Positions 1 through 4,753 of a stretch of 5,516 bases of DNA are shown piece after piece. Source of the DNA: Burkholderiales bacterium. GTDB taxonomy: Bacteria > Pseudomonadota > Gammaproteobacteria > Burkholderiales > SHXO01. The first letter of the stretch is position 1; each line of letters opens with the position of its first letter. Under the pieces are notes generated by a model. That model made no database searches. It was not told the DNA's origin and worked only from the letters and a program-made list of their open reading frames with translations. The stretch is from positions 1-5,516 of the forward strand of contig JAHCKU010000235.1 in NCBI GenBank assembly GCA_026125625.1. Reading direction: 5' to 3'. The position numbers and the translations under genes were made by a program.

Positions 1-427
1 TGGCCCGCTTGGGTGCGCGCAATTGTGGCTGGCCGTTGGCATCCCAGCCGGTCAACACGCGTACCTTGGCAAGGTCCGGCACCCAGCGGCTGGCCGGTGC
101 ATCCAGAGAAAGCTTGCCCTGTTCGACCAGCTGCATCGCTGCAGTGCCGGTCAGCGCCTTGGTCATGGAGGCGATCCACACCACCGTATCGGTGGTCATG
201 GCCACGTTCTGTCCCAGGATGCGGTAGCCGAAGGCGCCTTCGTACAGCGTCTCCGATCGATTGGTGGCCATGGCGACCACGCCTGGTACATCTCCTCCTT
301 CGGTCCGGCTGCGTAGCAGCCCATCCGCTTTCTGTCGTAAGGAGGTATTGGACTGCGCCCGCACCGGCAACGCGGCCGCGCCGGCGAGCAACGATGCACT
401 GACTTGCACGAAAGTCCTGCGATCCAT
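1..427 (-). CDS. Tat-exported serine hydrolase, beta-lactamase/PBP fold (partial, C-terminus outside window)
   Basis: The first 142 residues of a protein that continues past the window's left edge. Residues 1-24 form a signal peptide with a twin-arginine motif (DRRTFV at 2-7), a hydrophobic Ala/Leu stretch and a likely cleavage site after VRA (24), so export as a folded protein through Tat is expected. The mature part starts like the beta-lactamase-related serine hydrolases (COG1680; class C lactamases and EstB-like esterases): PGVVAMA near 48-54, YEGAFGYR near 62-69, then SMTK at 87-90. SMTK is the SxxK active-site motif, with S87 the nucleophile and K90 the general base. It is followed by the typical LVEQGKLSLDAPASRWVPDL stretch. 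The second (YxN-like) and third (KTG-like) motifs would lie outside, so lactamase, esterase and peptidase cannot be told apart. ATG at 427 has a GAGGAG ribosome site (437-442, 9 nt spacing). It lies downstream of ctaA on the same strand; about 170 bp between them suggests its own promoter. Confidence 0.88.
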   Translation of the reverse strand, partial: MDRRTFVQVSASLLAGAAALPVRAQSNTSLRQKADGLLRSRTEGGDVPGVVAMATNRSETLYEGAFGYRILGQNVAMTTDTVVWIASMTKALTGTAAMQLVEQGKLSLDAPASRWVPDLAKVRVLTGWDANGQPQLRAPKRA

Positions 428-529
428 CGTCGTGATCTCCTCATCCTGTTGTTTGTAGGCGTCACCGCGTTCCGGCGACCCCGACAAGCATACGCCGGGC
501 TACGACAAGTGAATACGGAAGATCTGCCT

Positions 530-550
530 GCCCACGCCTGCCGCGCGGGC
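530..550 (-). terminator. Stem-loop in the ctaA 3' region, possible weak terminator
   Basis: Read on the minus strand this is an 8-bp GC-rich stem (GCCCGCGC / GCGTGGGC, one G-U wobble) around a 5-nt loop, about 48 nt beyond the ctaA stop. No T-run follows, so it does not meet the usual intrinsic terminator pattern. It could instead protect the mRNA end. The stem is intact only in minus-strand RNA: the plus strand has an A-C mismatch there, which fits a role in ctaA transcripts. Confidence 0.3.
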
Positions 551-597
551 TCGTGATCGAGGTTTCAGACGTACAGCGGATTCGTCCGGGCGGCCGG

Positions 598-1701
598 CTA
601 AGGACGTGCGGCCCTTCCCATCCCGGCCTGCCGGCGCAGTGCATGCGTCGCCCACAACGACAGCGCGAACAGCACCAGCGCGCCGGCCTGGTGCGATGCA
701 CCCAGCGCCACCGGTACCCGCTGCAGCAAGGTGGCGATGCCCAGGGCCAGTTGCACCACGAGCATCACCAGCATGAGGTCGAGCGGCAGGCGCACACGCG
801 TTGGAATGTCGGCACGTCGCGCCGCCCACCACAAGCCTGGAATCAGAAAGAACAGCGCCCAGGCGATCAGGCGGTGGTTGAACTGCACTGTGGCCATGTT
901 GTGCAGCAGGTTGTCCCACCATGGAGTGAGCATGAAGTACTCGGGCGGAAAGAAATGCCCGTTCATCAGCGGGAACGTGTTGTAGGCGTAGCCTGCACGT
1001 GTGCCGGCCACCAGTCCGCCGGACAGCACCATGATGAAGATCATCGCGCACACCGCCGTGGCGAAGCGGGCGAGCGATGCCAGATGCGGATCCGTTCGTT
1101 CCCGCGGGCCTGGCGCCAGCAGATCGAGCGCGATCCACAGCATGCCGGCGAAGATCAGGAATGCCAGTCCGAGGTGGATCGACAGGCGTACATGGCTGAC
1201 GCGCGGATCGTCGATCAGCCCGCTGCTTACCATCCACCAGCCGACGAATCCCTGCAATCCGCCCAGCAGAAAGATGCCGAACAGGCGCCAGCTTACGGAC
1301 GAAGTCACCTTCTTGCGCAGCACGAAGTACAGCAGCGGTACGAAAAACACCATGCCGATCAGCCGGCCGAGCAGGCGGTGAAAGTACTCCCACCAGAAAA
1401 TGCCCTTGAACTCGTCCAGCGCCATGCCGCGATTGACTTTCAGGTACTCGGGCGTGCTCTGATACTTCTGAAACAGCACCTCCCAGTCGCTTTGATTCAA
1501 GGGGGGAATGGCGCCGATGAGCGGCTCCCATTCGACGATCGAGAGGCCGGAGCGAGTCAGGCGGGTCACGCCGCCGACCACCACCATGGCGAACACCAGT
1601 GCGCAGCACACCAGCAGCCATGCGGCGACCGATCGCCGCGCGGACCTTGCCCGCCCGGATCCGGTATAAGACAGTGAAACGATTTGATCCACGGCCGGCA
1701 T
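598..1701 (-). CDS. ctaA: Heme A synthase, COX15/CtaA family (type without the extracellular Cys pair)
   Basis: Converts heme O to heme A by oxidising the C8 methyl group, the last step of heme A supply for aa3-type cytochrome c oxidase; an integral inner-membrane enzyme. The 367 residues are the usual length for the alphaproteobacterial/mitochondrial COX15 group. About eight membrane segments are visible (roughly 26-46, 113-129, 138-157, 173-192, 213-233, 277-297, 306-325, 334-352). The signature GGVTRLTRSGLSIVEW lies at 43-58. Four conserved histidines sit where the family binds its two hemes: H108 in WWEYFHR (with E105, the conserved Glu), H176 in SIHLGLAF, H276 in QFNHR and H337 in SHQ. 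The first external loop (about 55-100) has no cysteines, unlike Bacillus CtaA, as expected for the COX15 class. ATG at 1701 gives the standard short N-terminal tail, but I see no Shine-Dalgarno ahead of it, and GTG at codon 4 is an alternative. No other cytochrome oxidase assembly gene lies in the window. The divergent neighbour is a terB-like gene. Confidence 0.96.
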   Translation of the reverse strand: MPAVDQIVSLSYTGSGRARSARRSVAAWLLVCCALVFAMVVVGGVTRLTRSGLSIVEWEPLIGAIPPLNQSDWEVLFQKYQSTPEYLKVNRGMALDEFKGIFWWEYFHRLLGRLIGMVFFVPLLYFVLRKKVTSSVSWRLFGIFLLGGLQGFVGWWMVSSGLIDDPRVSHVRLSIHLGLAFLIFAGMLWIALDLLAPGPRERTDPHLASLARFATAVCAMIFIMVLSGGLVAGTRAGYAYNTFPLMNGHFFPPEYFMLTPWWDNLLHNMATVQFNHRLIAWALFFLIPGLWWAARRADIPTRVRLPLDLMLVMLVVQLALGIATLLQRVPVALGASHQAGALVLFALSLWATHALRRQAGMGRAARP

Positions 1702-1711
1702 TGTAGCCGGC
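1694..1711 (-). promoter_or_regulatory. Inverted repeat spanning the ctaA start codon
   Basis: GCCGGC-N6-GCCGGC: two copies of the self-palindromic hexamer around a 6-nt loop. In minus-strand RNA the A and U of the AUG at 1701 fall in the loop and its G is the first base of the downstream arm. If the transcript extends upstream of 1711, this hairpin would hide the start codon; if it begins within the repeat, it cannot form. Whether it regulates anything is inference, since GC-rich hexamers like this arise by chance in such DNA. Confidence 0.35.
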
Positions 1712-1726
1712 AGATATGGGCCTGGA

Positions 1727-1742
1727 CTTGACCCGCGTCAAG
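1727..1742. promoter_or_regulatory. CTTGAC-N4-GTCAAG dyad in the ctaA/terB-like divergent promoter region
   Basis: A perfect 6+6 inverted repeat with a 4-nt spacer lies in the only intergenic space between the divergent genes. Each arm contains TTGAC, so each strand carries a -35-like box pointing outward. On the minus strand TTGACG (1741-1736) is followed after 17 nt by CATATC (1718-1713, three of six matches to TATAAT). That would start transcription only a few bases before the ctaA ATG at 1701, fitting the absent ribosome site. On the plus strand TTGACC (1728-1733) has only a poor -10 near 1752-1757. It may be back-to-back promoters or a regulator's operator; the sequence alone cannot decide. 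Confidence 0.35.
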
Positions 1743-1806
1743 GCACGGGGCCATCCTCTCGACCGATCCTGGGCCGCCGGCAGTGCGCCCGTTCTTCGAA
1801 ACTTAC

Positions 1807-2265
1807 ATGCTCAAGTCTCTCAAGGCATTGCTCTCGTCAGCGGACGAGAGTGCGGAGTCGCAGCGTAAACGCCTGGAACAGGCGATCGCAGCCCTCGTTC
1901 ACGAAATTACACGTATGGACTTCGAGATCAAGCCGGAGGACGTGCAGGCGGCCCATGTGGCCTTGATCGATCTGCTCGGGGTCAGCGACGGCGAGGCGCA
2001 CGCGCTCCTGGCATGGGCGGGTCGGCCCGAGAACCGCCTGATCTCATATCACGACGCCGTGAGCGAGATCAATCGCGCCTTCGGCATGGAGGAGCGGGTG
2101 AGCCTGGTCGAGCACCTGTGGCGCATCGCCCACGCCGACGACGATCTGCACCTGTACGAAGACCACCTGGTGCGCAAGCTCGCCGATCTGCTGTACGTGC
2201 CGCACATCCAGTCGATGCTGGCGCGTCAGCGGGTGCGCAGCGAGCGTGGAACCGATGACAGTTGA
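1807..2265 (+). CDS. TerB-like protein (COG4103-type)
   Basis: A 152-residue soluble, mostly helical protein resembling the TerB-like family of small stand-alone proteins. The marker is the C-terminal ALWRIAHADDDLHLYEDHLVRKLADLL-type region: the acidic cluster ADDDLHLYE is at 110-118 and the helix VRKLADLLYVP at 122-132. In TerB relatives these acidic residues are placed to bind divalent metal. No signal peptide or membrane segment is seen, so it is probably cytoplasmic. I start it at ATG 1807, giving the family-typical MLKSLKALL. An in-frame GTG at 1783 would add eight residues without family character. Neither start has a convincing Shine-Dalgarno. It is divergent from ctaA and followed by a separate promoter for the next gene. 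No terA/C/D/Z genes are nearby, so tellurite resistance should not be inferred from the name; the cellular role of these stand-alone proteins is not known to me. Confidence 0.82.
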   Translation: MLKSLKALLSSADESAESQRKRLEQAIAALVHEITRMDFEIKPEDVQAAHVALIDLLGVSDGEAHALLAWAGRPENRLISYHDAVSEINRAFGMEERVSLVEHLWRIAHADDDLHLYEDHLVRKLADLLYVPHIQSMLARQRVRSERGTDDS

Positions 2266-2299
2266 TGGGGCTCTCGCCACGTCGCAGCATGTGCCTTTA

Positions 2300-2320
2300 A
2301 ACGAGACCTGGCGTCTCGTT
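2300..2320. promoter_or_regulatory. Perfect 8-bp dyad AACGAGAC-N5-GTCTCGTT, possible operator or terminator
   Basis: The inverted repeat lies 34 nt after the terB-like stop and directly abuts the TGGTAGAAT element of the next gene. Its arms occupy the -35 and spacer region of that promoter, the usual position of a repressor or activator site. As RNA it would also form an 8-bp stem with a 5-nt loop that could end the terB-like transcript, but no T-run follows it on either strand. The operator reading is favoured by position; both roles are possible. Confidence 0.4.
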
Positions 2321-2328
2321 GGTAGAAT
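2320..2328 (+). promoter_or_regulatory. Extended -10 promoter element (TGGTAGAAT)
   Basis: TGn followed by TAGAAT (five of six matches to TATAAT) forms an extended -10 element, which in sigma-70 promoters can work without a good -35 box; none is seen at the usual distance. Transcription would start near 2335, leaving a leader of about 20 nt that holds the GGGAG ribosome site (2345-2349) and the ATG at 2355. Confidence 0.55.
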
Positions 2329-2354
2329 TTGAGTATCTCGATCCGGGAGTCGCA

Positions 2355-3158
2355 ATGAACCGTTTCATCCTGCCGTTGCTCGGCCTGTGCGCCGCCCTCC
2401 TGCTGCATGCCGCTGCCGGCGCCGTTGCAGCCGAGCCGGAGGCGGACGACGCCGACCCGGTGGCGCGCGTGGTCGACAGCCACGACAAGGTCCTCATCCT
2501 CGGCGGCGGCAAGCTGATGATCAAGCAGTCCGCGGTCCGCAGCGCGCGCAGGTTGCTCGGGGAATGGGGGCGCGAGGCCGGTCTGCACGGCGAATGGTGG
2601 GACAGCGCGCCCGAATACCGCGCCGCCAAGGCACTGCTGCTGGAACTCGGCGACGGCGTCATGGCGCAGCGCTACGACTCCGGAATGTGGCTCGATCAGG
2701 CATGGAGTGAGTACACGGCGCGCACGCTGGACGGCGAAGAAGCCGACACCATCGCCACGCACTTTCGCACCGAAGGCGGACAGAAGCTGCGCATGCTGAT
2801 GGACTGGTACCTGGGTGAAATGGTGCTGTTCAACTACACCTTCACCGATCGCTTCGACTACGAGCTGCAGGAATCCGAGCGCGAATTGCGTACCTTGCAG
2901 CAGGAAGCGCAGAAGCGCCTGCCGCGCGAGGACATCGAATTCACCAGCCGCTATCCGGATACTTTCCGTTTTCTCGCGTGCAGCCCGGACAGCCGCTATT
3001 GCCCGAGCATCAAGTACTGGAAGATGCTGATGGTTCCCCTGATGGGGGAGATCATCCGCTATGTCGACGGCGTGGGCGCAGATATCGAGACGCAGATGCG
3101 TGCGCGCAAGCCGGAAGTGATGGCGCATATCGAGGCATTCAAGGCCCGCCCCAGGTAG
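2355..3158 (+). CDS. Secreted protein of unknown function
   Basis: I do not recognise a named family. The 267-residue product has a clear Sec signal peptide: positive start MNR, hydrophobic core 4-22, likely cleavage after AVAA (26), giving a periplasmic or secreted protein of about 240 residues. The mature part looks helical and is rich in charged and aromatic residues: KVLILGGGKLMIKQSAVRSA (46-64) near the start, an aromatic segment DWYLGEMVLFNYTFTDRFDYELQ (150-172), and a charged probable helix (ESERELRTLQQEAQKRL, 173-189). Only two cysteines remain after cleavage (C209 and C216), spaced for a disulfide loop. The stretch YTARTLDGEEADTIATHFRT followed by GGQKLRML (120-147) faintly recalls DUF2059-type secreted proteins; this is a guess from pattern only. 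ATG 2355 was chosen because GGGAG lies 5 nt upstream and the signal peptide starts there. An in-frame TTG at 2319 lies inside the promoter dyad. It has its own promoter and is followed by msrB after a 70-bp gap. Confidence 0.82.
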   Translation: MNRFILPLLGLCAALLLHAAAGAVAAEPEADDADPVARVVDSHDKVLILGGGKLMIKQSAVRSARRLLGEWGREAGLHGEWWDSAPEYRAAKALLLELGDGVMAQRYDSGMWLDQAWSEYTARTLDGEEADTIATHFRTEGGQKLRMLMDWYLGEMVLFNYTFTDRFDYELQESERELRTLQQEAQKRLPREDIEFTSRYPDTFRFLACSPDSRYCPSIKYWKMLMVPLMGEIIRYVDGVGADIETQMRARKPEVMAHIEAFKARPR

Positions 3159-3171
3159 GCGCTGGCGCGGG

Positions 3172-3198
3172 TTGTGCGCAGGGAGAGAAAATTACAGT
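3172..3198 (+). promoter_or_regulatory. Weak candidate promoter for msrB
   Basis: TACAGT (3193-3198) matches four of six -10 bases and lies about 30 nt before the msrB start. The best -35 candidate, TTGTGC (3172-3177), is 15 nt upstream, shorter than optimal. The A-rich AGAGAAAATTA stretch just before the -10 stands out in this GC-rich region. Read-through from the upstream secreted-protein gene is the alternative, since no terminator is visible in the 70-bp gap. Confidence 0.25.
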
Positions 3199-3214
3199 GA
3201 TGGAGTCGGATTGC

Positions 3215-3227
3215 AGGAGGCAGGAGG
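3215..3227 (+). promoter_or_regulatory. Tandem duplicated Shine-Dalgarno (AGGAGG-c-AGGAGG) of msrB
   Basis: Two consensus ribosome-binding hexamers stand in tandem before ATG 3229. The first (3215-3220) has the favourable 8-nt spacing; the second (3222-3227) is only 1 nt from the start, too close to be productive by itself. They fix the start at 3229 and suggest strong translation. Confidence 0.75.
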
Positions 3228-3228
3228 A

Positions 3229-3621
3229 ATGGACAAGATCGACCGTCCTGATGAGGAATGGCAGCGCAAGCTGAGCCCGGAGTCGTATGAGGTCCTGCGG
3301 CACGAAGGTACCGAGCGCGCCGGCAGCAGTGCGCTGAACGAGGAAAAGCGCAAGGGCACGTATGTATGCGCCGGATGCGGCCAGCCGCTGTTCAGTTCAG
3401 AGATGAAATTCGACAGCGGTACCGGCTGGCCCAGCTTCTTCACGGCTGTGCCGGGCGCGCTCGATACCAGGCTGGACCGCAAGCTGTTCATGGTGCGCAC
3501 CGAGTACCACTGCAGCCGCTGCGGCGGACACCAGGGTCACGTGTTCGGAGACGGCCCGGCGCCGACCGGACTGCGTTACTGCAACAACGGCGTGGCGCTG
3601 CGCTTCGTACCCGAAGAGTAG
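3229..3621 (+). CDS. msrB: Peptide-methionine (R)-S-oxide reductase MsrB
   Basis: Reduces methionine-R-sulfoxide in oxidised proteins, restoring methionine; no signal peptide, so cytoplasmic. The 130 residues are one complete SelR/MsrB domain. Two CxxC pairs, C47/C50 (CAGC) and C95/C98 (CSRC), are the structural zinc ligands. GWPSF lies at 66-70, the active-site GHVF at 103-106, and the catalytic cysteine is C118 in RYCNNGVALRF. The residue before GWPSF that is the resolving cysteine in E. coli-like enzymes (SGCGWPSF) is Thr65-Gly here (SGTGWPSF), and there is no cysteine ahead of C47. All five cysteines are thus zinc ligands or catalytic, so recycling must use thioredoxin directly or another reductant. 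The TERAGSSALNEEKR stretch (28-41) and the NNGVAL ending mark a different subgroup from E. coli MsrB (RYCVNSASL). The start is set by the tandem AGGAGG at 3215-3227. The next gene begins 5 nt after the stop, so the two form an operon. Confidence 0.96.
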   Translation: MDKIDRPDEEWQRKLSPESYEVLRHEGTERAGSSALNEEKRKGTYVCAGCGQPLFSSEMKFDSGTGWPSFFTAVPGALDTRLDRKLFMVRTEYHCSRCGGHQGHVFGDGPAPTGLRYCNNGVALRFVPEE

Positions 3622-3626
3622 AACGC

Positions 3627-4202
3627 ATGCAGCAGCGCACGCACGGCGCGAGCCTGGTGCGGACCGGCTTGCGCGTGCAGCAGGGGCACGACGAATTGCA
3701 GCGCCTGTATCGGCTGGCGCGCGAATTGTGTCCCGACCAGTTCATCGCTGAAGAGACGCGCGAGCTGCACGCGCTGTATCCGCATGTCTCGCTCGGGCTC
3801 ATCGACAGCCTGAGGCAGGAGCTGGCGGCCAGGCTGGAGTTGCCGCTGCAGGCGTTTTCCCGTGATCGGTTCTCCGTGCACGGATGTGGTCCGGTCGGGC
3901 TGCACGACGATTTCTTCCGCTTTCCCTACGTCTACTTCGTGATCGTAGTGGCGCACTCCGGTCAGCTGGGGCTGGTCGATGCCGGCAGCCGGGCAATCCG
4001 GCACGAGGTGGGGGAGATCATCCTGCTCGATCCGCGCGGCAAGCACGCGCTCGTGCCGGAAGGCCGCACCGCCGAGGAGCACCCGTACCAGAGCAGTCAC
4101 GCGCCCGAGCACGATGTGCAGCGCCAGTTCATGTTCCTGGATTTCGATCTGCGCCGCCCCGATCTGCGTGCACGCCTGCGCCGCCCGCCCGTTGACGCGT
4201 GA
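3627..4202 (+). CDS. Putative 2-oxoglutarate/Fe(II) oxygenase-like cupin-fold protein
   Basis: A 191-residue protein without signal peptide or membrane segment. No named family is recognised with certainty. The central region reads as a double-stranded beta-helix: HDDFFRFPYVYFVIVVAHSGQLGLVD (93-118), then VGEIILLDPRGKHALVPEGR (128-147). H93-x-D95 and H140 match the facial triad of 2-oxoglutarate/Fe(II) oxygenases, and R147, seven residues after the distal histidine, lies about where such enzymes bind the 2-oxoglutarate carboxylate. The N-terminal 90 residues look helical (LYRLARELCPDQF, then LIDSLRQELAARLELPLQAF). Substrate unknown; amino-acid or protein hydroxylation is only a possibility. 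The fold also fits a plain metal-binding cupin. ATG 3627 lies 5 nt after the msrB stop with only a weak GAAGAG site overlapping the msrB end, so translational coupling to msrB is likely. Followed by a strong stem-loop at 4227-4250. Confidence 0.72.
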   Translation: MQQRTHGASLVRTGLRVQQGHDELQRLYRLARELCPDQFIAEETRELHALYPHVSLGLIDSLRQELAARLELPLQAFSRDRFSVHGCGPVGLHDDFFRFPYVYFVIVVAHSGQLGLVDAGSRAIRHEVGEIILLDPRGKHALVPEGRTAEEHPYQSSHAPEHDVQRQFMFLDFDLRRPDLRARLRRPPVDA

Positions 4203-4226
4203 TCATGATGCAGCAGGGGTACTGAC

Positions 4227-4250
4227 GCAGCGGCGCACGCGCGCCGCTGC
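4227..4250. terminator. Perfect 10-bp GC-rich stem-loop between convergent genes
   Basis: GCAGCGGCGC-ACGC-GCGCCGCTGC: a perfect ten-base-pair stem with a tetraloop. It starts 24 nt after the stop of the oxygenase-like gene, and 46 nt separate it from the stop of the convergent minus-strand gene (4297). No T-run on either side, so it is not a classic intrinsic terminator, but position and stability suggest a shared 3' end or transcript-protecting structure. A weaker hairpin (CGGGG-N6-CCCCG, 4269-4284) follows. Confidence 0.55.
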
Positions 4251-4296
4251 AGACTGTGGTGCCGGATCCGGGGCAGGGCCCCCGAGACAGGAGCCG

Positions 4297-4647
4297 TCAG
4301 AAGAGCCGGTGCTCGTCGACCTGGCAGTATTGTGGCTGCTCGCTGCTGTCGCGCGTCTGGCTGAGGCGCTCGTAGATCTGCGCATGCCAGTCGGCCACTG
4401 AATCCGGTGTCGCGACCACCGGCAGGTGCGTGGGCGCGGGTGTAGTCTTGCCCGTGACCGCGGCGGCTGCCGCCGGATCACAGTCCATCCGGCAGGTGCG
4501 CTCCAGGACGGTGGTGGTCGTGGCTGCTTCGGCCATGATCAGAACCTGGACATTGGTTGTGCAGCGGGGCGCGGCATGTAAATTTGACATGAGCATAGCC
4601 GACACGCACAGCAGCGCGATCCGGGCGTACCGCAACGAATATGACAT
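4297..4647 (-). CDS. Small secreted four-cysteine protein of unknown function
   Basis: The family is not recognised. The 116-residue product has an N-terminal signal peptide (MSYSLRYAR, hydrophobic core 10-20, likely cleavage after HAA at 26), so the mature protein of about 90 residues is periplasmic or secreted. The mature part holds exactly four cysteines, C29, C52, C56 (CRMDC) and C108, enough for two disulfides or a thiol metal site. Between them lie an Ala/Thr/Pro-rich, probably flexible stretch (about 57-80) and a possible amphipathic helix (SVADWHAQIYERLSQ, 83-97). ATG 4647 is supported by GGGAGG (4653-4658) at 5-nt spacing and by the signal peptide. The frame stays open upstream to 4851, but that part overlaps the multicopper oxidase gene and has no coding character. 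It lies 106 bp downstream of the multicopper oxidase on the same strand; a shared copper-related function is only a guess. TAGTAT about 35 nt upstream of the start is a weak -10 candidate for its own promoter. Confidence 0.75.
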   Translation of the reverse strand: MSYSLRYARIALLCVSAMLMSNLHAAPRCTTNVQVLIMAEAATTTTVLERTCRMDCDPAAAAAVTGKTTPAPTHLPVVATPDSVADWHAQIYERLSQTRDSSEQPQYCQVDEHRLF

Positions 4648-4711
4648 CGACGCCTCCCTCGGTTTGTACGCGCAAAGCGCCAGCATACTACATGCCCTGC
4701 AACATGTGGAT

Positions 4712-4733
4712 GACACGTCGCGTGCCCCGTGTC
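4712..4733 (-). terminator. Weak stem-loop after the multicopper oxidase gene
   Basis: GACACG and CGTGTC form a 6-bp stem around a 10-nt loop, extendable by two pairs past one mismatch. It begins about 20 nt past the stop of the multicopper oxidase gene on the minus strand. No T-run follows. It may partly separate that transcript from the small secreted-protein gene, or be chance. Confidence 0.22.
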
Positions 4734-4753
4734 GTCGATCCGCGCATCCATGT

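Noticed and set aside
500..1741. Long minus-strand open frame (413 codons) over ctaA, and a plus-strand frame at 553-1677 on the opposite strand
   Set aside because: Both overlap the clearly conserved heme A synthase in other frames; their translations are Arg/His/Gln-rich, low-hydrophobicity and match nothing, as expected for shadows in GC-rich DNA.
1807..2265. Tellurite resistance function for the TerB-like protein
   Set aside because: No other ter genes are present and stand-alone proteins of this type are widespread without that phenotype.
2226..3128. 300-codon minus-strand open frame antisense to the secreted-protein gene
   Set aside because: The plus strand has a signal peptide, ribosome site and promoter; the antisense product has no family features and overlaps the terB-like gene end.
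3366..3626. Upstream extension of the oxygenase-like gene into msrB
   Set aside because: The extension lies out of frame over conserved MsrB residues; ATG 3627 just after the msrB stop is the natural start.
4263..4284. CCGGATCCGG palindrome and CGGGG-N6-CCCCG hairpin as separate elements
   Set aside because: Short GC-rich palindromes are expected by chance here; only the 10-bp stem nearby is strong enough to annotate on its own.
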